From Phycisphaerales bacterium UBA1926 (lineage in GTDB: Bacteria; Planctomycetota; Phycisphaerae; Phycisphaerales; UBA1924), in contig DDFO01000063.1 of the NCBI GenBank assembly GCA_002337215.1, positions 42,476 through 49,355 on the forward strand: a stretch of DNA of 6,880 nucleotides, in the 5' to 3' direction. Made by a program: the position numbers and the translations under genes. The notes below the pieces were generated by a model. It saw only the letters and a program-made list of their open reading frames with translations, was not told the origin of the DNA and searched no databases. Position 1 is the first letter of the stretch; every line of letters begins with the position of its first letter. Shown in pieces: positions 1 to 5,620 of the stretch.

Positions 1-93
1 TCAGTCAGCTTCAGGTCAGGGGATCGCACCCCGGATCGACGACGCGGCCTTCGTGCCGGTCCGAGAACCGACGCGTGAATCGATCAGCAATCA

Positions 94-100
94 GAGGGGA
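94..100 (+). promoter_or_regulatory. Ribosome binding site of the serine protease gene
   Basis: GAGGGGA lies 7 bases before the ATG at 108. The GTG at 75 in the same frame has no comparable purine run and would bury the signal peptide behind 11 extra residues, so this site decides the start. Confidence 0.7.
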
Positions 101-107
101 TGCAGAA

Positions 108-2270
108 ATGCGGAACAGCTTCAACGGTCGGTATGGTCTCGCGGCGGGTGTGGCTCTGGTGGCGCTGAGCGGGACCGCGGCGGGCCAGGCCGCGCCGCTC
201 ACGTTCGAGCGTGTCGATGTCGCGATCGACTCGGGCGATGTCGAGACCAACGAGCCGGGCGTGGTCTACAGCGGGCTCGTTGAGGCGCCGGGGGCCGACT
301 GGGTCCGCGTCTGGTTCGGCGAGACGACGATCCCCGACGGTGCCGAACTGGTGATCACGAGCGCGCGCACGGGCGCGGTGCACCGGCTGAACGCCGAGAC
401 GCTTGCGCAGTGGTCGAACAGTTCGGCGTACCTCGCGGGCGACACGGCGTATGTCGACCTGATCGTGCCGAACGATTTCGCGGACCGCGATCCGGGAGCC
501 TCCGGGTCGGCGCGGGTCCGCGTCGTGGGCGTGGACGCGGGGCTGCCGCCTCTCGAGAGCCGGACGCTGTGCGATGGGGGCGATGACCGCGTGCTGTCCA
601 ACGACCCGCGTTCTGCGAGGCTTGCGCCCATCGGTTGCACGCTCTGGCTGTTCAACAACCGCGCGAACTCGGCGATCACCGCGAACCACTGCGGGCCGGG
701 CGGCGGCGACACCGCCTGGTTCAACGTCCCGCTGAGGACCGCGGGCGGCTCGGTCGTTCCCCCACTTCCCGAAGATCAGTACCCGATCGACAACAGCTCG
801 GTGCAGGACTCGGGCGGCTCCTCGATCGGTAACGACTGGGCAGTCTTCGGGATGTTCAACAACTCGAACACGGGGCTGAGCCCGGTCGATGCGCAGTTGG
901 ACAGCTATCTGCTCGCGACTCAGGCACCCCCCTCGGACGGCCGGCCCATCAACGTGACGGGGTACGGCTCGACGTCGTTCCCGGTGCCCCCCGCGTGGTA
1001 CGCGGTGCAGAAGACGCACACCGGTCCGCTCTACTCGGTGAGCGGCTCGACGATCCGGTATCGCCCCGATACGACGGGTGGCAACTCGGGGTCGGCCGTG
1101 TTCGACGAGCAGGACGGCACGGCGATCGGCATCCACACCAACGGCGGGTGCGGGTCGAGCAGCACATCCTCGAACAGCGGCACCTCGGTCGACAACGCCG
1201 GGATGCGGGCCGGGGTGATGCAGTCGCGCGGCATCGCGGGCGGGCCAACGCCCGGGGTGATCCAGGTGCTCGGCGCGCGACCCGACCGGATCGACCCGGC
1301 GGGTGGGACCCCGATCGGCGTCTCGTTGCACGCGGACTTCCTGGGCGCCGAACCCCAGCAGGGCGTGACACTCCACACCAACGACGGTTCGGGCTGGGAG
1401 TCCACGGGAATGAACCCCGGGTTCGCCGGTGACTGGTTCGGCAATTTCCCCCCCACGGCCTGCGGCGCCGAGGTGTCGTACTACTTCAGCGGGACGGGTG
1501 CCGACGGGACGGGCTTCACGTTCCCGCCCTCAGCTCCCGGTGTGACGCTCAAGGTCCTTTCGAGCGAGCCGTTCGTCGAAGTCGCCAGCGAAGACGGCGA
1601 ATCGGTCGGCGGGTGGACCGTAGACAACACCAATGTCTTCTCCGGGGGGTGGGAACGCGGCGTGCCCAGCCTGGCCGACCGGGGCGGCGGGCCTGTCCGC
1701 GACGCGGATGGATCGGGCGCGTGCTGGACGACGGGGCTCGCGACGAGCGTGAACCTCAACGGCGGGCCAACGATTCTGACGACCCCCGACTACGACATCT
1801 CCGACGCGAACGGCGCGGTCTACGCGGACGTATCGCTCTACATGAACGCGGACGGGTCGAGCGACCTGCTCCGCGTGCAAGCGTCGGGTGACGGCGGCGA
1901 CTCGTGGACGGTGATCGATGATCTCGGAAGCACGCCGGGCTGGTCGCCCAGAACGTACGAGATGTCGTCACTGTTCCCGGGTGCGGAGGCCGTCCGGCTG
2001 CGATTCGTCGTCAGCGACGCCGGTGCCGCGAACACGATCGAGGCGGGTGTGGATGGGTTCGTGCTGAGGGTCGCGGCGTGCGGCCCGGCGGCGTGCGGCC
2101 CGGCGGACATCGCGGTACCCGAGGGCGTTCTCGATCTCGCGGACATTCAGGGCTTCGTCGTCGCCTTCCTGGGTCAGGATCCGAGCGCGGACTTCGCGGC
2201 ACCCAGCGGCGTGTGGGATCTCGCGGACGTTGCGGCGTTCGTGGAGGCGTTCGGTGCCGGCTGCCCCTGA
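108..2270 (+). CDS. Secreted trypsin-like serine protease with C-terminal dockerin-like tail
   Basis: Predicted exported endopeptidase of the chymotrypsin/trypsin (S1) fold, 720 aa. Residues 1-28 form a signal peptide (basic start, hydrophobic core, AAGQA near the cleavage site). Residues 30-150 are a beta-rich domain that may be a pro-region. The protease domain spans about 155-360: His194 in ITANHC, Asp243 in GNDWAVF and Ser327 in GGNSGSAVF give a complete triad, and Cys177/Cys195 could form the usual disulfide beside the His. Residues 381-489 look like an Ig-like domain (CGAEVSYYFS). Residues 490-662 are a jelly-roll-like domain (GGWERGVP, DADGSGACW) of a type common in planctomycete exoproteins. 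Residues 663-720 are the dockerin-like tail. The ATG at 108 is preferred over an in-frame GTG at 75 because of its ribosome site and signal peptide. Substrate specificity cannot be read; the domain resembles lysyl/glutamyl endopeptidase relatives. Catalytic class is secure, accessory domain names are inference. Confidence 0.9.
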   Translation: MRNSFNGRYGLAAGVALVALSGTAAGQAAPLTFERVDVAIDSGDVETNEPGVVYSGLVEAPGADWVRVWFGETTIPDGAELVITSARTGAVHRLNAETLAQWSNSSAYLAGDTAYVDLIVPNDFADRDPGASGSARVRVVGVDAGLPPLESRTLCDGGDDRVLSNDPRSARLAPIGCTLWLFNNRANSAITANHCGPGGGDTAWFNVPLRTAGGSVVPPLPEDQYPIDNSSVQDSGGSSIGNDWAVFGMFNNSNTGLSPVDAQLDSYLLATQAPPSDGRPINVTGYGSTSFPVPPAWYAVQKTHTGPLYSVSGSTIRYRPDTTGGNSGSAVFDEQDGTAIGIHTNGGCGSSSTSSNSGTSVDNAGMRAGVMQSRGIAGGPTPGVIQVLGARPDRIDPAGGTPIGVSLHADFLGAEPQQGVTLHTNDGSGWESTGMNPGFAGDWFGNFPPTACGAEVSYYFSGTGADGTGFTFPPSAPGVTLKVLSSEPFVEVASEDGESVGGWTVDNTNVFSGGWERGVPSLADRGGGPVRDADGSGACWTTGLATSVNLNGGPTILTTPDYDISDANGAVYADVSLYMNADGSSDLLRVQASGDGGDSWTVIDDLGSTPGWSPRTYEMSSLFPGAEAVRLRFVVSDAGAANTIEAGVDGFVLRVAACGPAACGPADIAVPEGVLDLADIQGFVVAFLGQDPSADFAAPSGVWDLADVAAFVEAFGAGCP
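2079..2106 (+). repeat. Short tandem duplication at the tail junction
   Basis: TGCGGCCCGGCGG occurs at 2079-2091 and again at 2094-2106, a tandem repeat with a 15-base period. It encodes CGPAACGPA. It places an extra Cys-Gly-Pro-Ala just before the dockerin-like tail, giving two cysteines five residues apart. It probably arose by slippage or by fusion of the tail to the preceding domain. Confidence 0.6.
2094..2267 (+). repeat. Dockerin-like tail of the serine protease: Cys plus two 28-codon repeats
   Basis: This is the C-terminal module of the protease. Cys663 is followed by two units of exactly 28 codons (2097-2180 and 2181-2264), identical at 14 of 28 residues by my alignment, each carrying P-x-G-V-x-DLAD and then a short hydrophobic helix (FVVAF, FVEAF). 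The second unit ends in Cys719, and Pro720 is the last residue. The arrangement resembles dockerin duplicated F-hand repeats. Where a typical dockerin has the acidic loop DxDGDG, these units have AVPEG and AAPSG, so calcium binding is doubtful. Known dockerins pair with cohesins; here the likely role is anchoring or sorting, by inference. Confidence 0.75.
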
Positions 2271-2431
2271 TGGACTGCTGTGACACCGGAATAGGTTGAA
2301 ATTCGTTGCTTCGGCCCGGTCCGACACCGGCATTCTCTGAGCGGCGAGGTTTGACCCGCCGGAAGCCGTAGAAGCCCGCTGTAGTACTCCAACTCGGGAT
2401 TATTGACCGGATTCGAGCTGGATGTTTGGGT

Positions 2432-2437
2432 TATACT
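2432..2437 (+). promoter_or_regulatory. Possible -10 element upstream of the second tailed-protein gene
   Basis: TATACT matches the sigma-70 -10 consensus at five of six positions and sits inside the only AT-rich patch of the region. No good -35 stands 16-18 bases upstream; TTGACC at 2403-2408 is 23 bases away, which is too far. If used, transcription would start near 2444 and leave a leader of about 190 bases. This is a tentative call. Confidence 0.25.
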
Positions 2438-2491
2438 TGATCTTTGGTTGATTCATTTTCTCAGTTTTTTCCGAAGGATCCACGCCGTATT

Positions 2492-2534
2492 CCACGGGAT
2501 GGGTTGTATCTGCCAGCGGGTTCAGATACCGTGG
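2492..2534 (+). ncRNA. Nested inverted repeat, candidate structured leader element
   Basis: GTATCTG (2506-2512) pairs perfectly with CAGATAC (2523-2529) across a 10-base loop. Directly outside, CCACG (2492-2496) pairs with CGTGG (2530-2534), leaving a 9-base bulge on the 5' side only. The result is a bulged stem-loop of 12 pairs about 100 bases before the GTG start. There is no T-run, so it is not a terminator. It could be a cis-regulatory RNA, an mRNA-stabilising hairpin or a protein operator. I recognise no known riboswitch family. Confidence 0.35.
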
Positions 2535-2623
2535 ACCGCCTCGGAGGGGGCTATTTTCAGCCAAACCCGATTCACATGGGTCATTTGTTCACAGCTGACG
2601 ATCAGCCACATCGTTTCAAGACA

Positions 2624-2629
2624 AGGGAG
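2624..2629 (+). promoter_or_regulatory. Ribosome binding site of the second tailed-protein gene
   Basis: AGGGAG lies 7 bases before the GTG at 2637. It fixes the GTG as the start, directly ahead of a classic KK-hydrophobic-ANA signal peptide, instead of start codons further upstream in the same open frame. Confidence 0.7.
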
Positions 2630-2636
2630 AACAACC

Positions 2637-3977
2637 GTGAAGAAGTCTGCCATTCTGTGCATTGCCGCCGGTTCGCTGTGCGGTACTGCCAACGCCGGGA
2701 CCATCGGTGCCGACGTCATTGTGGGCGAGCTGCCCAGCATCCAGTACTACGGCGAAGTCAGCGGCATCCGTGCCTATTCGGTCGCCACGACGTCGTGCAA
2801 CATCGGCGATGTCCCGCTCGAGTGGTTCGACGGCACGAACCGTCACCCGGTCATCGGGCAGACGATGTACCGCGTCACGACGGACGGTAACCGCATCGAG
2901 CAGCTCGGCCAGTCGTGGCTGAAGCACGGCTTCGCGGCGCTGACCGGCAACGCGTGCGGCCTCGGCTGCAACAACCCGGGCTCGTTCAGCCTGCTGGGTG
3001 TCGGGTGCTCCGATCCCTACAGCAGCGGCCTGAACGGTCAGCAGAGCAACCTGGGCACCAAGACCCAGGTCAACGCGTACACCGGCTTCTTCAACTGGCC
3101 CTTCGGCGGCCGGGGCCAGAGCGGCAACGCGATCTTTAAGCGCCTGCAGGTCCAGGTCAGCGAAGTCAACGAGGGCGGCACGTTCTACGTCGGCTCGCAG
3201 TACGTCAGCCCCGACGACGCCGAGGCCGGCAACCAGCACAACAACGCCTCGTTCCGCCCGATCGTCTCGTTCGGCAGCAACGGCTCGTTCAGCATGAGCT
3301 CGTTCACCCGTCGCGAGCAGGCCCCGATCTACGCCTGGAAGGAAATCAACAACGACGTCCAGATCCAGGAAATCTTCGTCCCCGGCGAGGGCATGTTCAA
3401 CCTGGGCTCGCTCGCGGTTGACAACGGCGACGGCACCTGGACCTACGAGTACGCCCTGCACAACCAGACCTCGCACCGTTCGGCCGACAGCTTCGCGATC
3501 CCCGGCTCGGCGTCGTCGACCGACTTCCGCGATGTCGCGTACCACTCGGGCGACGTATACAGCGGCACCGACTGGACCGCCACCGAAGGCGGCAGCATGA
3601 TCACCTTCGCCGCGGCTGATCAGGGCGAAGTGACCAACGCGCTGCGTTGGGGCACGATGTACAACTTCAGCGTCACCACCGACACCGAGCCCACCACGGG
3701 CGAGGTCGAGATCGGTCTGTACCGCGACGCCGCCGGCAATGTCGGCTCGTCCGAGGTCGTCTCGGTCAGCACCGTCGTCCCGTCCGCCGGGGCGCAGGGC
3801 TGCAACGCCGCCGACAACGCGGCGCCGTTCGGCGTGCTCGACCTGGCCGACGTCCAGGGCTTCATCTCGGCGTTCACCAGCCAGGGTGATGCGGCCGACG
3901 TCGCCGAGCCCTTCGGCACGTGGGACCTCGCCGACGTTCAGGGCTTCATCAGCGCCTTCACGGCTGGCTGCCCGTAA
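2637..3977 (+). CDS. Secreted protein of unknown function with dockerin-like tail
   Basis: 446-aa exported protein; I cannot assign a function. Residues 1-20 are a signal peptide (KK, hydrophobic stretch, GTANA before the cut), so the mature protein starts near GTIGADVIVG. The N-terminal half contains SCNIGD, PVIGQ, SWLKHGF and GVGCSDPYSSGL, with cysteines at 54, 107, 111 and 124 that could form disulfides. I recall similar sequences as hypothetical proteins in Planctomycetota. Around 262-272, DNGDGTWTYEY looks like a loop and strand of a beta-sandwich with a possible calcium-binding turn. Residues 389-446 are the dockerin-like tail. Codons end overwhelmingly in C (GTC, GGC, AAC, GAC, TTC), more than in the neighbours, suggesting high expression. 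A strong intrinsic terminator follows. An abundant surface or extracellular protein is a reasonable inference; no catalytic motif is visible. Confidence 0.85.
   Translation: MKKSAILCIAAGSLCGTANAGTIGADVIVGELPSIQYYGEVSGIRAYSVATTSCNIGDVPLEWFDGTNRHPVIGQTMYRVTTDGNRIEQLGQSWLKHGFAALTGNACGLGCNNPGSFSLLGVGCSDPYSSGLNGQQSNLGTKTQVNAYTGFFNWPFGGRGQSGNAIFKRLQVQVSEVNEGGTFYVGSQYVSPDDAEAGNQHNNASFRPIVSFGSNGSFSMSSFTRREQAPIYAWKEINNDVQIQEIFVPGEGMFNLGSLAVDNGDGTWTYEYALHNQTSHRSADSFAIPGSASSTDFRDVAYHSGDVYSGTDWTATEGGSMITFAAADQGEVTNALRWGTMYNFSVTTDTEPTTGEVEIGLYRDAAGNVGSSEVVSVSTVVPSAGAQGCNAADNAAPFGVLDLADVQGFISAFTSQGDAADVAEPFGTWDLADVQGFISAFTAGCP
3801..3974 (+). repeat. Dockerin-like tail of the unknown secreted protein: Cys plus two 28-codon repeats
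   Basis: Cys389 is followed by two 28-codon units (3804-3887 and 3888-3971), identical at 20 of 28 residues; both contain DLADVQGFISAFT, preceded by PFG and two variable residues. The last residue of unit 2 is Cys445, and Pro446 ends the protein. The layout matches the serine protease tail exactly: Cys, 28, 28 ending in Cys, Pro, stop. The units differ at many synonymous positions, so the duplication is old and kept at protein level. Loop acids at dockerin positions 3 and 5 are replaced by Ala and Pro. Confidence 0.8.
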
Positions 3978-4034
3978 TCGGCTCCGGTTCGTCAGCACGC
4001 CGGGTTCGGCTCGGTGTGTGAATCCCAAAACTTC

Positions 4035-4067
4035 AAAGGGAGGCACGTCTCGTGCCTCCCTTTTTTT
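4035..4067 (+). terminator. Intrinsic terminator after the unknown secreted protein gene
   Basis: GGGAGGCACG (4038-4047) pairs perfectly with CGTGCCTCCC (4051-4060) across a 3-base TCT loop. It is followed by seven T residues (4061-4067); the flanking AAA/TTT extends the stem to 13 bp. It lies 57 bases after the stop codon. On the other strand the stem is followed by TTTGAAGTTTT, so it may also act weakly on the converging gene. Confidence 0.92.
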
Positions 4068-4135
4068 ATTGCATCCATCGCTGAGCAATGCACTCGATTG
4101 TGTGCGTGTGCGCTCGATCTCGCCGACGCCGCCGT

Positions 4136-4151
4136 GCACGCCGGAGCGTGC
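4136..4151 (-). terminator. Hairpin with C(UCCG)G tetraloop directly after the minus-strand stop
   Basis: On the minus strand, one base after the TGA (4155-4153), the RNA reads GCACGCUCCGGCGUGC: a perfect 6-bp stem closed by a UNCG-type tetraloop with the favoured C-G closing pair, a class known for unusual stability. No U-run follows, so it may protect the 3' end, assist termination together with the larger hairpin at 4035-4067, or be incidental in GC-rich DNA. Confidence 0.4.
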
Positions 4152-4152
4152 G

Positions 4153-5433
4153 TCAGGCTGTCCCGGGGATCCGGTAGGCGAGTGACGCTTCGCCGATCGC
4201 ACGCGACCCATCGGCCCTGGAGACGAGCGAAATGACCGGGCCGATCACGCCCCCGTCGCGGAGCGCCGACGCGACAGCGTTCTCGACTACGCCGTCGGAC
4301 GCAAGGGCATCAAGATGCGTCGTCGCGACGGGGATCGAGGATACGGGCCTCGCGGCGTCGCTGTCGATCTGGAGGCGCGACCCGAGCGAGGCGATTTCGC
4401 CACGCAACGCGACACCGGCCGGGCCGCTCGAAACGAGGCTTTCGCCGACGAGACGGGCCCATGAACCCGAACCGCCCGGCCCATCGCCCGCGGGTGAGAC
4501 GACAACGACGACATCGCCCGTGATGGGCTGCTCGAGCACCGCGGCGGCGTCGCTAAGGCCGACGGCGAACGACTCGCGGCGCTGGAAGCCGAGCACGGCG
4601 AAGAGCTCAAGGGTCGCGTTGACCGCGCCGGCGGACGCCGCGTAGACCATGTGGTCGATATTCGCCACACCGAGCCCGACCGCGACCTGCCGCGCCCGCT
4701 GGCCGCTCGCGACGCAGTGATTGCGGATGAAACACTCGCGCTCGGCACGAATGAACTGTGCCGCGGCCCAGTCCTCGCCGAGTTCGTCGACCGCGGCGCG
4801 GACCGCGCCGTCGATCTCCTCGAAGGCACGCTCGCCCCAGCGGTTTCTCGCACGGAAACGCTCGAGGTGGTGCATCGCGGCGATGCGGTGCTCGGCGATC
4901 TCGAACTTGAGGTGGAAGCCGTCGTAGCCGTGCCGCTCAAAGGCCCAGAGCGCCGCCCCATCGCCCTCGGCAACCTGAGCCCAGCGGGCCCTCGCGAGCG
5001 GCTCGCCCTGGATGTGGTCCACTCCCGAGATCTGATTGGCGGCGAAGAAATCCGCGACCGAATCGACCAGGAGGCCGACCGACATCCGGTTCGACTCGGT
5101 GAGCAGGATGTCGGGCGTGCTCGCGGCGGGGTTCCAGAACGCGTAGTGGATATCAGCGTCAACGAACTCGGTGATCCGGGGGACGTACCCCGCGCCGTTG
5201 AGCCGTTCGCGCATCTCGGGGGTGTCGTGCGCGAGGATGACGCCGACCCATTCGGTGATGTGCGTGCCGGTCGTGTCGAGGATCTGCTCGCCGAAGCGGG
5301 CGGCCTCGGGACACTTCTCGAGGAACAGAACCAGCAGTTCCTCGAAAAGCCTCCGGGCCTCGGGCTGCGGTGCCCAATTCCAATTGCCTGAGGTCGGGTC
5401 GTCCATCGTTCGGATCGTGTCGGTCGTCGTCAT
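4153..5433 (-). CDS. Unrecognised cytoplasmic protein with possible VOC-like segments
   Basis: 426-aa protein with no signal peptide or membrane segment, so probably cytoplasmic. I do not recognise the family. The segment from about residue 258 starts NIDHMVYAASAG and continues with LFAVLGFQRRESF, EQPITGDVVVVVSP and GPAGVALRGEIAS. That order resembles one beta-alpha-beta-beta-beta unit of the vicinal oxygen chelate fold as in 4-hydroxyphenylpyruvate dioxygenase, with Asp260-His261 where a metal ligand would be expected. Other histidines in conserved-looking settings are His58 (GTHITEW) and His140 (GVDHIQGEP). The middle (about 150-250) is helical and charged. The ATG at 5433 is chosen because it has AAGGA six bases upstream; the frame is open 32 codons further up, but that part is proline- and arginine-rich intergenic translation. 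It converges on the secreted-protein gene and diverges from the S9 peptidase gene. A metal-dependent dioxygenase or lyase is possible but unproven. Confidence 0.75.
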   Translation of the reverse strand: MTTTDTIRTMDDPTSGNWNWAPQPEARRLFEELLVLFLEKCPEAARFGEQILDTTGTHITEWVGVILAHDTPEMRERLNGAGYVPRITEFVDADIHYAFWNPAASTPDILLTESNRMSVGLLVDSVADFFAANQISGVDHIQGEPLARARWAQVAEGDGAALWAFERHGYDGFHLKFEIAEHRIAAMHHLERFRARNRWGERAFEEIDGAVRAAVDELGEDWAAAQFIRAERECFIRNHCVASGQRARQVAVGLGVANIDHMVYAASAGAVNATLELFAVLGFQRRESFAVGLSDAAAVLEQPITGDVVVVVSPAGDGPGGSGSWARLVGESLVSSGPAGVALRGEIASLGSRLQIDSDAARPVSSIPVATTHLDALASDGVVENAVASALRDGGVIGPVISLVSRADGSRAIGEASLAYRIPGTA

Positions 5434-5439
5434 CTGCGT

Positions 5440-5444
5440 TCCTT
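5440..5444 (-). promoter_or_regulatory. Ribosome binding site of the minus-strand gene
   Basis: On the minus strand AAGGA stands six bases before the ATG at 5433. It supports this start over start codons as far upstream as 5529 in the same frame. Confidence 0.6.
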
Positions 5445-5506
5445 CGCGGATCGGTCCGGTTGAACGGGCGGCGTGTATGCTGGCTTCAGCGGGGTCGCTC
5501 GGCGGA

Positions 5507-5545
5507 GGCCGGGCGTGTTCGCGACGCACGGCTCGAGTCCCGGCC
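5507..5545. repeat. Inverted repeat in the divergent intergenic region
   Basis: GGCCGGG (5507-5513) and CCCGGCC (5539-5545) are exact inverted copies. The next bases CGTG (5514-5517) can pair with CACG (5527-5530), leaving an 8-base bulge. It sits beside the 7-1-7 palindrome. In DNA this rich in G and C it may be chance; there is no T-run, so it is not a standard terminator. Confidence 0.25.
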
Positions 5546-5548
5546 GAC

Positions 5549-5563
5549 CGACAATCATTGTCG
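5549..5563. promoter_or_regulatory. 7-1-7 palindrome, Fur-family-like operator candidate
   Basis: CGACAATCATTGTCG is a perfect inverted repeat of 7 bases around one central base. It has the geometry of the Fur/Zur/PerR box (TGATAATnATTATCA) and agrees at 5 of 7 positions in each arm. CGGCCGAC occurs directly before it (5541-5548) and again just after it (5566-5573). It lies in the 187-base divergent region, its centre 65 bases before the S9 peptidase ATG and about 123 before the minus-strand ATG, so it could control either. No clear -35/-10 pair is visible nearby. Confidence 0.4.
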
Positions 5564-5606
5564 CGCGGCCGACGCGGGTCGAATGGACCCTAGAACCGGC
5601 AACTGC

Positions 5607-5612
5607 AGGAGG
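5607..5612 (+). promoter_or_regulatory. Consensus ribosome binding site of the S9 peptidase gene
   Basis: AGGAGG, a full match to the Shine-Dalgarno consensus, lies 8 bases before the ATG at 5621 and fixes that start. Confidence 0.8.
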
Positions 5613-5620
5613 CGGCTCGC

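Larger units (their letters stand above)
2271..2636. other. 366-base intergenic region between the two tailed-protein genes
   Basis: No gene is supported here. The first part (2271-2395) has no convincing terminator for the protease gene: a weak 5-bp hairpin (CCGGT/ACCGG, 2316-2330) lacks a T-run. Bases 2395-2475 are clearly richer in A and T than the surroundings and contain TATACT (2432-2437), a plausible promoter zone for the next gene. A nested inverted repeat follows at 2492-2534, and the ribosome site of the next gene is at 2624-2629. The frame of the next gene stays open back to 2403, but that stretch has intergenic rather than coding composition. Confidence 0.6.

Noticed and set aside
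1..78. Possible C-terminal end of an upstream plus-strand gene
   Set aside because: Frame 1 is open from the edge to a TGA at 76-78, but 25 residues of Arg-rich translation with no recognisable pattern cannot be distinguished from intergenic sequence.
84..1376. 430-codon minus-strand open frame opposite the serine protease
   Set aside because: Arg- and Ala-rich translation without domains, opposite an unambiguous protease; a GC-rich shadow.
2282..2330. GACACCGG direct repeat and CCGGT/ACCGG hairpin after the protease stop
   Set aside because: Eight matching bases and a 5-bp stem without T-run are expected by chance in this composition; not supported as a terminator or operator.
2403..2437. 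TTGACC plus TATACT as a complete sigma-70 promoter
   Set aside because: The spacer is 23 bases, well beyond the usual 16-18, so only the -10-like element is kept as a weak candidate.
2616..4211. 531-codon minus-strand open frame covering the unknown secreted protein gene
   Set aside because: It lies opposite a gene with a signal peptide, ribosome site and recognisable tail. Its translation is low-complexity Ala/Arg/Val/Gly/Asp with no motifs, as expected for an antisense shadow of C-ending codons, and it would run through the terminator hairpin.
4651..5391. 246-codon plus-strand open frame opposite the VOC-like gene
   Set aside because: No ribosome site or recognisable domain. The minus-strand reading has a ribosome site and a fold-like pattern, so this is treated as a shadow.
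5460..5481. TTGAAC and TATGCT as a promoter for the S9 peptidase
   Set aside because: Only 10 bases separate the two hexamers, too short for sigma-70.
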